The position numbers were made by a program, and so were the translations under genes. The notes under the pieces were generated by a model. That model did not search any database. It saw only the letters and a list, made by a program, of their open reading frames with translations, and was not told the origin of the DNA. A stretch of 10,264 nucleotides of DNA from Aurantimonadaceae bacterium (GTDB lineage: Bacteria; Pseudomonadota; Alphaproteobacteria; Rhizobiales; Rhizobiaceae), in assembly GCA_003232595.1 (NCBI GenBank), contig QIIJ01000315.1, positions 1-10,264 of the forward strand, given 5' to 3'. Position 1 is the first letter of the stretch; every line of letters starts with the position of its first letter. Below, one piece after another: positions 1 through 6,512 of the stretch.

Positions 1-468
1 TCAGGATTTGGCATGCGCCGCCATCCCATAACAAAATTCCTCAAGATGCACACCGGCGTCGACTGGGCAGCACCACGGGGAACACCCATCCTGGCAGCAG
101 GCAATGGTGTGGTCGAAAAGGCTGGATGGGCCGGAGGATATGGTAAACAAATAATTATCCGCCATGCCAACGGTTATAAAACCACCTACAATCATCAAAG
201 CCGCATAGTAAAAGGTGTTGTTGCCGGTGCTCGCGTCCGCCAGGGGCAGGTTATTGGCGCAGTTGGAACGACCGGCAACTCTACCGGTAATCACTTGCAT
301 TATGAAGTCATTGTCAATGGTAACAAAGTCAACCCAATGGGTATCCGCCTGCCGAAGGGTAGAATTCTCAAAGGTGAAACCCTCGTGGCCTTTGAATATG
401 AACGCGACCGCATTGATGCATTGTTGAACAAGAAGCCCGAATCCAGCACAAAACTGGCTTTGAACTAA
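1..468 (+). CDS. M23 family (LytM-type) peptidase, C-terminal part, truncated by the window start
   Basis: This is the end of a zinc endopeptidase gene whose family cleaves peptide cross-links in peptidoglycan, in the periplasm or at the envelope. The reading frame is open from base 1 and already coding (SGFGMRRHP), so the Met at base 13 is internal and the true start lies outside the window. In the visible 155 residues, the zinc ligands His17 and Asp21 (MHTGVD) and His100 of HLH (98-100) are all present, as is the catalytic-type His65 (YNHQS). The domain should therefore be active rather than a degenerate LytM activator. After the domain comes a basic, polar tail ending at the TAA (466-468). 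N-terminal parts such as a signal peptide, membrane anchor or coiled coil cannot be seen. The gene converges on clpB, with 214 non-coding bases between them. The family is certain; the biological role is not. Confidence 0.93.
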   Translation, partial: SGFGMRRHPITKFLKMHTGVDWAAPRGTPILAAGNGVVEKAGWAGGYGKQIIIRHANGYKTTYNHQSRIVKGVVAGARVRQGQVIGAVGTTGNSTGNHLHYEVIVNGNKVNPMGIRLPKGRILKGETLVAFEYERDRIDALLNKKPESSTKLALN

Positions 469-682
469 TCAATCAGACCCAGGCTTTCACGTCATAGTAC
501 CATTTAGACTGTTTCATGTTTACGTGGAAACAGTCTGGTCGCGAAGAGCGACCCGGTGCTGTGCACCGCGCCAATTGATACTTGCATGGGCAGGCTGGGG
601 CGTAGCCCCAAATGGGAGCGAAAGCAATCAGGAGCGATTCCATCAAAAGATGAAACGCTATAGGCTTTGCTGTAAATTCCAA
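469..682. other. Convergent intergenic region between the M23 peptidase gene and clpB
   Basis: These 214 bases between two converging stop codons hold no credible gene. Short open frames cross it but lack a ribosome binding site and run into clpB. Most of the space (500-659) is taken by consecutive inverted repeats, described separately. I see no T-run after any hairpin on either strand, so a classical intrinsic terminator is not evident. The hairpins could still act as a two-way transcription barrier or as 3' end protection for both messages. Confidence 0.7.
500..659. other. Multi-hairpin element, candidate structured RNA or palindromic repeat
   Basis: Perfect or near-perfect inverted repeats follow one another almost without spacers. 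P1 is 506-515 with 527-536 (10 bp). P2 is 537-542 with 548-553 (6 bp, loop GAAGA). P3 is 554-559 with 563-568 (6 bp, loop TGT). A weaker P3b is 570-573 with 587-591 (one bulge). P4 is 596-601 with 605-610 (6 bp, loop GTA). The flanks 500-504 (CCATT) and 611-615 (AATGG) pair with each other and would close P1-P4 into a multi-branch junction. A further hairpin spans 633-659: AGCG with CGCT, then TTC with GAA and ATC with GAT, around an AAAA loop. A GC-GAAA-GC motif lies at 618-625. Purine-rich loops and a U.G pair inside P1 slightly favour the plus strand as the RNA sense, which would place it in the peptidase 3' UTR. I do not recognise a known RNA or repeat family. The pairings are visible in the sequence; the function is unknown. 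Confidence 0.5.
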
Positions 683-3295
683 TCAGGCAGCCACCTCAGA
701 TACAAGCGGTTCTTTTGAACTGGTTATCACCAATGTATCATTGGCAATGCTCACTTGAACCGTGTCGCCATCTCTAGTTTCACCAGCCAACAGTTTTTCA
801 GCCAGCGGGTCCTGCAGCCAGGTTTGAATTGCGCGTTTCAGCGGCCTGGCCCCGTAGGCAGGGTCATAACCCTTTTCCGATAGCCAGTTGATAGCCGCAT
901 TATCGAGTTTCAGAGTAATCTTGCGATCTTCCAGAAGCTGCTCAAGCCGTTTCAACTGAATGACCACAATACCTGCCATATCGGACCGTTTCAGCCGGTG
1001 AAACAGGATAGTTTCATCAATCCGGTTGAGAAATTCAGGCCTGAATGAAGAGCGCACCGCATCCATCACCTGATCACGTACCAGACCGACATCCTCGTCA
1101 TCGTCAAGAGCAACAAGAAACTCGGATCCAAGATTGGACGTCATGATAATAAGCGTATTGCGGAAATCAACAGTTCGGCCCTGACCGTCTGTCAATCGAC
1201 CATCATCCAGCACCTGAAGCAACACATTAAACACATCGGGATGGGCTTTTTCAATCTCGTCAAAAAGCACAACCTGATAGGGGCGGCGACGCACAGCCTC
1301 TGTAAGTGCGCCACCTTCCTCATAACCAACATAGCCTGGAGGCGCTCCTATCAGTCGCGAAACCGAATGTTTTTCCATAAATTCCGACATATCAAGACGT
1401 ACCATTGCACTGTCGTCGTCAAATAAATAGTTGGCCAGTGCCTTGGTCAGTTCTGTCTTGCCAACACCTGTTGGTCCAAGGAAAATGAACGACCCCATGG
1501 GGCGGTTGGGGTCCTGCAGACCAGCCCGCGAGCGACGAACAGATTTGGAAACCGCCTGCAGCGCTTCCTCCTGTCCGACAACCCGTGCCGCAAGCTCTTC
1601 TTCCATCCGAAGCAGCTTTTCACGCTCGCCCTCCATCATTTTATCAACCGGGATTCCAGTCCAGCGCGACACCACATGGGCAATATCATCAGGCGTGACA
1701 GCCTCATCAACCAATGATTTTTTATCACTGTCCTGTTCAGCCTCTGCAGCACCAATTTTATCTTCCAGCTCCGGAATAACACCATAGGAAAGCTCACCCG
1801 CTTTTGCCAGATCACCCTCCCGCTGAGCTTTTTCCAGATAGCTACGGGCAATATCGAGTTCCTCTTTCAATTCCCGCATAACTGCAAGTCGATCCTTTTC
1901 CGTTAGCCAGCGAGAGGCAAGTGCCTCGGATTTCTCCTCAAGGTCAGCCAGATCCTTCTCAAGCTTTGAAAGCCTGTCCTTTGAGGCGTTATCCGTTTCT
2001 TTCAACAGCGCTTCACGCTCGATTTTCATCTGAATGATGCGCCGATCAAGCTCATCAAGCTCTTCCGGCTTGGAATCTACCTGCATCCGCAATCGCGAAG
2101 CTGCTTCATCCATCAAATCAATAGCCTTGTCCGGTAGAAATCTGTCAGAAATATACCGGTTGGAGAGATTGGCGGCAGAAACAAGGGCTGAGTCGGTAAT
2201 TCGTACACCGTGATGCAGCTCATATTTTTCCTTGATGCCCCGCAGGATAGAAACTGTATCTTCTACCGTCGGTTCGCTGACAAATACCGGCTGAAACCGC
2301 CGGGCGAGGGCGGCATCTTTTTCCACATGCTTTCGGTATTCATCAAGTGTAGTTGCGCCCACACAATGAAGTTCACCACGTGCAAGGGCAGGTTTCAGCA
2401 AATTGGATGCATCCATTGCCCCATCCGCCTTGCCGGCACCAACAAGTGTATGCATTTCGTCAATGAACAGAACAATTCCGCCATCCGCAGACTGAACTTC
2501 CGACAACACAGATTTCAGCCGCTCCTCAAACTCTCCGCGATATTTTGCGCCTGCAATAAGTGAACCCATATCGAGTGACAACAGGCTCTTGTCGCGCAGG
2601 CTTTCCGGCACATCACCATTGATGATACGCAGGGCAAGGCCCTCGGCAATGGCGGTTTTCCCGACACCCGGCTCACCAATCAGCACAGGATTATTCTTTG
2701 TACGCCTTGAAAGCACTTGCACAGCACGGCGGATTTCCTCATCGCGGCCAATCACCGGATCAAGTTTTCCCTCACGCGCATCCTTGGTCAAATCTCGGGT
2801 GTATTTCTTCAGCGCATCATAGCCTTCTTCTGCTGTGGCAGAGTCAGCCGTGCGGCCTTTGCGTATGGCTTCAATTGCCTGATTGAGCGATGCCGGTGTT
2901 ACACCTGCATTGGAAAGGAGCCTGGCTGTTGGCGCATCCTTCTCCATGGTCAATGCCAGCAGTAACCGTTCAACGGTAACAAAACTGTCTCCAGCCTTAT
3001 CGGCAATTTTTTCTGCTGTTTCAAAAATCCTGGCCAGAGGTTGAGTCATATACAGCTGCCCGTTTCCACCGGTTACCTTCGGCAGTTTGGCAATGGCCGC
3101 TTCCGTCGCAAATAGCGCATCTTTTGCGCGTCCCCCTGCACGGTCAATCAATCCGGCGGCAAGGCCCTGATCATCATCCAGCAGAACTTTCAGGATATGC
3201 TCGGGAACAAATTGCTGATGGCCATCAGCAAGCGCTTTTGATTGGGCCGCCTGGATAAATCCACGTACCCGCTCGGTGTATTTTTCAATATTCAC
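683..3295 (-). CDS. clpB: ATP-dependent disaggregase ClpB (Hsp100)
   Basis: ClpB is a cytoplasmic hexameric AAA+ machine that threads aggregated proteins through its pore and works with DnaK/DnaJ/GrpE. The 870-residue product has the normal family length. Order of parts: N-domain (about 1-145); NBD1 with Walker A GEPGVGKT (207-214), pore KYRGE (251-255), Walker B ending D279-E280 and arginine fingers R332-R333; coiled-coil middle domain (about 400-525); NBD2 with Walker A GPTGVGKT (607-614), pore GYVGYE (654-659), Walker B D679-E680, sensor-1 N721, arginine finger near R758, and sensor-2 GARPLKR (815-821). The open frame extends 28 codons further upstream. I chose the GTG at 3293-3295 because the conserved N-terminus (VNIEKYTERVRGF) begins there and a GGAG ribosome binding site sits 7 bases before it; the extension shows no family similarity. 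The gene has its own candidate heat-shock promoter and is convergent with the peptidase gene. No key residue is missing. Confidence 0.98.
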   Translation of the reverse strand: MNIEKYTERVRGFIQAAQSKALADGHQQFVPEHILKVLLDDDQGLAAGLIDRAGGRAKDALFATEAAIAKLPKVTGGNGQLYMTQPLARIFETAEKIADKAGDSFVTVERLLLALTMEKDAPTARLLSNAGVTPASLNQAIEAIRKGRTADSATAEEGYDALKKYTRDLTKDAREGKLDPVIGRDEEIRRAVQVLSRRTKNNPVLIGEPGVGKTAIAEGLALRIINGDVPESLRDKSLLSLDMGSLIAGAKYRGEFEERLKSVLSEVQSADGGIVLFIDEMHTLVGAGKADGAMDASNLLKPALARGELHCVGATTLDEYRKHVEKDAALARRFQPVFVSEPTVEDTVSILRGIKEKYELHHGVRITDSALVSAANLSNRYISDRFLPDKAIDLMDEAASRLRMQVDSKPEELDELDRRIIQMKIEREALLKETDNASKDRLSKLEKDLADLEEKSEALASRWLTEKDRLAVMRELKEELDIARSYLEKAQREGDLAKAGELSYGVIPELEDKIGAAEAEQDSDKKSLVDEAVTPDDIAHVVSRWTGIPVDKMMEGEREKLLRMEEELAARVVGQEEALQAVSKSVRRSRAGLQDPNRPMGSFIFLGPTGVGKTELTKALANYLFDDDSAMVRLDMSEFMEKHSVSRLIGAPPGYVGYEEGGALTEAVRRRPYQVVLFDEIEKAHPDVFNVLLQVLDDGRLTDGQGRTVDFRNTLIIMTSNLGSEFLVALDDDEDVGLVRDQVMDAVRSSFRPEFLNRIDETILFHRLKRSDMAGIVVIQLKRLEQLLEDRKITLKLDNAAINWLSEKGYDPAYGARPLKRAIQTWLQDPLAEKLLAGETRDGDTVQVSIANDTLVITSSKEPLVSEVAA

Positions 3296-3306
3296 AACAC
3301 AACTCC
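3289..3306 (-). promoter_or_regulatory. clpB ribosome binding site and GTG start
   Basis: On the minus strand, GGAG is followed by seven bases (TTGTGTT) and then GTG (3295-3293), which opens the frame reading VNIEKYTERV. This spacing is ideal. It decides the start against the upstream in-frame ATG at 3379, which would add 28 residues (including a Trp/Phe-rich stretch) that are foreign to the ClpB family. Confidence 0.85.
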
Positions 3307-3313
3307 AAATCAG

Positions 3314-3338
3314 TTTTCCGCCCGTCAGGCACGGAAAA
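3314..3338 (-). promoter_or_regulatory. Hairpin in the clpB 5' leader
   Basis: A perfect 7-bp inverted repeat, TTTTCCG (3314-3320) and CGGAAAA (3332-3338), encloses an 11-base loop that can form two more G-C pairs. It ends 9 bases before the GGAG ribosome binding site and leaves that site unpaired. It is not followed by a T-run on the minus strand. It may stabilise the leader or tune translation. It does not look like a ROSE or fourU thermometer, because I find no complementary stretch covering the ribosome binding site. Confidence 0.4.
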
Positions 3339-3384
3339 TAGAACCAGAACAGGCTCCCGTTTATCGGCAAGCCTTTCAAGTATG

Positions 3385-3412
3385 ATATAAGAAGTTGTTA
3401 CAAAATCTCAAG
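3385..3412 (-). promoter_or_regulatory. Candidate RpoH (sigma-32) heat-shock promoter of clpB
   Basis: On the minus strand CTTGAG (3412-3407) is followed by 14 bases and then TCTTATAT (3392-3385). Heat-shock sigma-factor promoters typically have a CTTGAA-like -35 box and a CCCCATNT-like, or in alphaproteobacteria CYTATNT-like, -10 box at this spacing. The predicted transcript start would be near 3378, giving a leader of about 80 bases. Its position in front of a classical heat-shock gene supports the call. The assignment is by eye, without a scoring matrix. Confidence 0.6.
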
Positions 3413-3467
3413 CGGGACAAGGCAGCGCAACTTAAAAAACAACACCATGTCTGAAGTCAGGATCAAA

Positions 3468-4106
3468 CTATTCGGAAGCGCCGACAATAAAGGCCGGAAG
3501 ATCTTCTGCAGCACCCGATGCACTATCACCTTTGTCCGCAGCAGGCTTGCGGGGGCGGCGAGCAGCGCGACGAGGTTTACCGGGAGTTTTTTCAACCGGC
3601 TTGGCCTCCAGGTTTTTGCCATCCCCGCTACCGTTTACCATCGGCTGTTTGATGGCAACTTCAGCAGGCAGCCCGTCAAACACCGGCTGCGGACCGCTGC
3701 CTTGAACCACCTCATCTGGCACACTGACATCGGCTTCATTTGCTGAACCAGCAGAAGGAGACTGCTCGCTGCCGACTTCCTCTGAAGCCTGCCGGTGTCT
3801 GGATTCATCACTGTGTCCTGCATCCCGTTGCGTAATCTGGGCGGTCTGAGCGGCCTGGGCTGAAGCAATCAATCGGTTATAGTGCTCGGCATGTTGAAAA
3901 TAATTCTCGGCAGCAACAATATCGCTTGAAGACAGGGCATCACGGGCAAGGGTTGCATATTTTTCTGCAATGTGGGTCGCCGTTCCCCGGATTTTTACAT
4001 CGGGTCCATTGCTTTCCATACTACGATTGGGCTGATTCCCACCCTTGTTGCGGCCTCCCCGGCCACGCGAGCGGTTTCTGTTTTGCTGTGACTGTCCTTG
4101 CCTCAT
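3468..4106 (-). CDS. DUF4167 domain-containing protein of unknown function
   Basis: This 212-residue, low-complexity protein matches the alphaproteobacterial DUF4167 family in sequence style and genomic place (between prmC and clpB). Residues 1-30 are rich in Arg, Gly, Gln and Asn (for example RNRSRGRGGRN), resembling RGG-type nucleic-acid-binding tails. Residues 38-85 (VKIRGTATHIAEKYATLARD, then an AENYFQHAEHY segment) look like the only folded part, probably a short helical hairpin. The middle is acidic and disordered, 172-187 is strongly basic (KPRRAARRPRKP), and the end is hydrophobic-acidic (EDLPAFIVGASE). There is no signal peptide or membrane segment. The ATG at 4106 has an AGAG six bases upstream. 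RNA or DNA binding is an inference from composition and from translation-gene neighbours; no function is established to my knowledge. Confidence 0.85.
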   Translation of the reverse strand: MRQGQSQQNRNRSRGRGGRNKGGNQPNRSMESNGPDVKIRGTATHIAEKYATLARDALSSSDIVAAENYFQHAEHYNRLIASAQAAQTAQITQRDAGHSDESRHRQASEEVGSEQSPSAGSANEADVSVPDEVVQGSGPQPVFDGLPAEVAIKQPMVNGSGDGKNLEAKPVEKTPGKPRRAARRPRKPAADKGDSASGAAEDLPAFIVGASE

Positions 4107-4239
4107 TCGATTCTCTTTGTTCTACAAGAAAGACTGCTTTAACTGGCAGTTCATCAGTAATTTGCTGCTGGCAAATTTAAATATGTCTGATCTGAAACAG
4201 ACCTCAGGAGATTTACCTGGAAACACGATCCAATTTATT

Positions 4240-4268
4240 TTAGTATCCTGGATGCCCTAATCCGCCAA
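4240..4268 (-). promoter_or_regulatory. Weak candidate promoter for the DUF4167 gene
   Basis: On the minus strand TTGGCG (4268-4263) is followed by 17 bases and TACTAA (4245-4240). Spacing is ideal for a housekeeping sigma factor, but only four and three bases match the -35 and -10 consensus. A leader of about 125 bases would result. It is offered only because the long gap requires a promoter somewhere. Confidence 0.25.
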
Positions 4269-4321
4269 ACCCGTTGTTGCATTCCTGAAAGCAGCTTTTG
4301 GCAGAAAAAAGCAGATATACC

Positions 4322-4399
4322 CAATCATCTCTATGTAGTGAAACATCCTGTTTCGAAGAATCCACCGAATGATTGAGATACCGTTTTTAACTCCGGTAT
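4322..4399 (-). repeat. Nested and adjacent inverted repeats downstream of prmC
   Basis: The 7-bp repeat CAATCAT (4322-4328) and ATGATTG (4369-4375) encloses a perfect hairpin, GAAACA (4340-4345) and TGTTTC (4349-4354), with a three-base loop. Two bases outside lies another hairpin, ATACCG (4378-4383) and CGGTAT (4394-4399). In the minus-strand transcript these come 90-170 bases after the prmC stop, and a T6 run (4310-4305) follows 11 bases after the nested structure. They could together end prmC transcription, but the T-run is too far from the stem for a textbook terminator. Confidence 0.35.
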
Positions 4400-4490
4400 T
4401 GTGAACCTAGACATTCTGGACCAAAATTCCAAGCCCTTTTGCCAATAATAATGTATCTTGTGAAAGAATTCACCAATAATTCATTAAATT

Positions 4491-5363
4491 TCAAGCTGAT
4501 GCATAAAAAACGCGGTCATTTCCGGCAAAATCCTGTCCAATATTCATATTCTCCCAACCCATCTCCTCAGCAATTGATTTCACACTTTCAGCCTGCTCAT
4601 GGCCAATTTCGAAAAACACTGCGCCTGGTGTTTTTAAATATACGGCAGATTGAGCCAACAGCTGGCAATAGGCCGCAAGCCCGTCCACCCCGCCATCAAG
4701 AGCGATCACCGGGTCATATTTACGAACTTCAGGCGCGAGGCGGCTTATTTCTGTAGTTTTGATATAGGGCGGATTAGATATCACAAGGTCAAATTTTCCT
4801 GAAAGCGGCTCGCACCAGTTGCCTTCAATAAACTCTACTCTATTACCCATCTTGTGGTTTTTGGCATTGTTTTTTGCCTGATCAAGTGCAGTCGGTGAAA
4901 TGTCCACGGCCACTGCACACGCATTATCCAGTTCGCTCAGCAGCGCCAGAATTATGGCACCGCTACCCGTGCCAATATCGGCAATTCTGATATCACCCTG
5001 TCTGTTCATATGCTGGTCGATCCAGTCAAGCACAAGTTCTACAAGCCGCTCGGTATCTGGCCGAGGCTCAAGCACCAGAGGCGAGATTTCAATCTCCAGA
5101 CCCCAGAACTCCCGCTCTCCAATTATTCTGTGTACCGGTTCATGGTCAAGCCTGCGGGCAATATATCGATCAAACTTGTCAACCCAGGGAAGCGGGACAG
5201 GATTTCCACCATCGCAAATGATATCAGCGTGATCAATTTGCATAACACATTGCAATATCAATCTGGCATCAAGTGCCGGGGTCTCAATTTTTCCGCAGTT
5301 CAATTTCTGTGTTCCCCTTTCGAGCAAAGACGAAACAGTTTCGATTGGTATGACCTTACTCAC
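4491..5363 (-). CDS. prmC: Peptide chain release factor N5-glutamine methyltransferase PrmC (HemK)
   Basis: PrmC is a cytoplasmic SAM-dependent enzyme that methylates the glutamine of the GGQ motif in release factors RF1 and RF2, which makes termination efficient. The 290-residue product has a helical N-terminal substrate-recognition domain (1-95, with ETPALDARLIL near 27-37), the PRPDTE segment (100-105), the SAM-binding loop DIGTGSG (129-135) and the catalytic NPPY (197-200). All key motifs are intact. The open frame runs 14 codons further upstream into prfA. I chose the GTG at 5361-5363 because it lies one base after the prfA stop, has AAAGG eight bases before it, and gives the usual family length. 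This arrangement suggests translational coupling with prfA, whose product is its substrate. An ATG start inside prfA (overlap of about 20-40 bases) remains possible. Confidence 0.95.
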   Translation of the reverse strand: MSKVIPIETVSSLLERGTQKLNCGKIETPALDARLILQCVMQIDHADIICDGGNPVPLPWVDKFDRYIARRLDHEPVHRIIGEREFWGLEIEISPLVLEPRPDTERLVELVLDWIDQHMNRQGDIRIADIGTGSGAIILALLSELDNACAVAVDISPTALDQAKNNAKNHKMGNRVEFIEGNWCEPLSGKFDLVISNPPYIKTTEISRLAPEVRKYDPVIALDGGVDGLAAYCQLLAQSAVYLKTPGAVFFEIGHEQAESVKSIAEEMGWENMNIGQDFAGNDRVFYASA

Positions 5364-5364
5364 G

Positions 5365-6456
5365 CTACTGACCTTTATTTGAAACATCATCACCAATGGC
5401 GGCAAGCTGGTTTGCCTGATAATTGGTAATCAGTGCATCAATGATTTCATCCAGCCCCTCACCCACAATAATCTTTTCAAGCTTATACAATGTCAGATTA
5501 ATGCGGTGGTCCGATACCCTTCCTTGCGGAAAATTATAGGTCCTGATCCGTTCCGACCGGTCACCGGAACCTACTTGTCCCCGCCGTGAATCCGCCCGCT
5601 CCTGATCCGCCTTCTGACGCTCAAGGTCATAAAGTCTTGTTCGCAGTTCCCGCATTGCGTTGGCACGGTTCTGGTGCTGGGATTTTTCCGACGACATTAC
5701 GACAATGCCGGTCGGTTCGTGGGTGATGCGCACGGCGGAATCGGTGGTATTGACGTGTTGTCCGCCGGCCCCTGAGGCGCGCATGGTATCAATTCGAATA
5801 TCCTCATTGCGTATCTCGATATCGATGTCTTCGGCTTCAGGCAGCACGGCAACGGTCGCTGCCGATGTGTGCACGCGGCCACCAGATTCTGTTTCGGGAA
5901 CCCGTTGTACCCGGTGAACGCCGGATTCAAATTTCAGCCGGGCAAACACCCCTTTGCCCTTGATCGCCGCGACAATTTCCTTGTAGCCACCCACCTCACC
6001 CTGACTGGCCGATAAAACTTCAACTTTCCAGCCCTTGTTTTCAGCGTGACGCTGATACATGCGAAACAGATCGCCGGCAAAAAGAGCGGCTTCCGAGCCA
6101 CCGGTTCCCGCGCGCACCTCAAGAATAGCGCTTTTGTCATCGGCCTTGTCCCGGGGCAGCAGCAACAACTGCAGTTGTTGTTCCAGCTTTATGATGCGGG
6201 CTTCGAGACCAGGTTTTTCAAGAACTGCAAGTTCCCGCATTTCTCCGTCGGTTTCCTTGTCTTCAAGCATTTCCTCAAGGCCTGCCAGCTCTTCCCGGAT
6301 CGATTGCATATCCCTGATTTTTTCCACAACAGGCGTTAATTCTGAGAACTCCGATGCCAGTTTGACATAGGTTTCAGGATCCGGACTGGCCACCATCTGG
6401 TTTTCGATTTCCTTGTGGCGCGCCAGCAATTGGTTGGTTTTTTCAATAGGAAGCAT
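5365..6456 (-). CDS. prfA: Peptide chain release factor 1 (RF1)
   Basis: RF1 recognises UAA and UAG in the ribosomal A site and triggers peptide release. The 363-residue product is of normal length. It shows an N-terminal coiled-coil-like domain (1-100), the RF1 stop-codon tripeptide of type PxT, here PET (187-189, in RVQRVPETESGGRVHTSA), and the universal GGQ (231-233, SGAGGQHVNTTDSAVR), which inserts into the peptidyl transferase centre. PxT rather than SPF identifies it as RF1, not RF2. Gln233 is the expected PrmC target. The ATG at 6456 gives the conserved start MLPIEKTNQ; I see no strong ribosome binding site before it (ATACCCT), so initiation may be weak or depend on upstream translation. 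It lies 56 bases after ptsP and one base before prmC. Confidence 0.98.
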   Translation of the reverse strand: MLPIEKTNQLLARHKEIENQMVASPDPETYVKLASEFSELTPVVEKIRDMQSIREELAGLEEMLEDKETDGEMRELAVLEKPGLEARIIKLEQQLQLLLLPRDKADDKSAILEVRAGTGGSEAALFAGDLFRMYQRHAENKGWKVEVLSASQGEVGGYKEIVAAIKGKGVFARLKFESGVHRVQRVPETESGGRVHTSAATVAVLPEAEDIDIEIRNEDIRIDTMRASGAGGQHVNTTDSAVRITHEPTGIVVMSSEKSQHQNRANAMRELRTRLYDLERQKADQERADSRRGQVGSGDRSERIRTYNFPQGRVSDHRINLTLYKLEKIIVGEGLDEIIDALITNYQANQLAAIGDDVSNKGQ

Positions 6457-6512
6457 AGGGTATCATATATCTTGAAGTCGCAGGATAATTACGGAAAACA
6501 GTGCGTTTGCAG

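Larger units (their letters stand above)
3296..3467 (-). other. Intergenic region and clpB leader
   Basis: This 172-base gap lies between the DUF4167 stop codon (3468-3470) and the clpB GTG. It holds a candidate RpoH promoter (3385-3412), then a leader of roughly 80 bases with one clear hairpin (3314-3338), and the ribosome binding site. A T6 run on the minus strand near 3436-3441 follows the DUF4167 gene, but I find no strong stem before it, so a terminator for that gene is not convincing. Confidence 0.6.
4107..4490. other. 384-base AT-rich intergenic region between prmC and the DUF4167 gene
   Basis: I find no gene, tRNA or known riboswitch here. The region holds inverted repeats at 4159-4177 (AATTTGC/GCAAATT), 4185-4202 (GTCTG/CAGAC), 4322-4375 with a hairpin nested inside it, and 4378-4399. 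It also holds three GCAG tetramers at exact 10-base steps (4291, 4301, 4311), and a weak possible promoter for the DUF4167 gene around 4240-4268. It is much the largest gap within the minus-strand gene block, so prmC and the DUF4167 gene are probably not in one simple transcript. Confidence 0.6.

Noticed and set aside
13..15. ATG at base 13 as the start of the M23 gene
   Set aside because: The frame is open to base 1 and the residues before it (SGFG) are part of the conserved M23 SGFGMRRHP motif, so the gene is truncated by the window.
187..300. Minus-strand open frame overlapping the peptidase
   Set aside because: It overlaps the M23 catalytic domain on the opposite strand and resembles no family.
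524..718. A 64-codon plus-strand open frame downstream of the peptidase gene
   Set aside because: It lies across the hairpin element and into the clpB 3' end, has no ribosome binding site, and its sequence is explained by the inverted repeats.
1431..1787. Ser-rich plus-strand open frame opposite clpB
   Set aside because: Antisense of the conserved ClpB NBD2 and middle-domain region; typical shadow frame with no independent support.
5331..5343. GAAACAG/CTGTTTC recurring at several places (509, 527, 4194, 4348, 5332 and elsewhere)
   Set aside because: It is a short 7-mer found both in genes and between genes; the excess is modest and the contexts differ, so a shared regulatory site is not supported.
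5890..5900. PET rather than PAT or PVT as the RF1 stop-codon tripeptide
   Set aside because: The middle position is variable in RF1 (PxT), and as I recall PET is common in Rhizobiales, so this is not an altered specificity.
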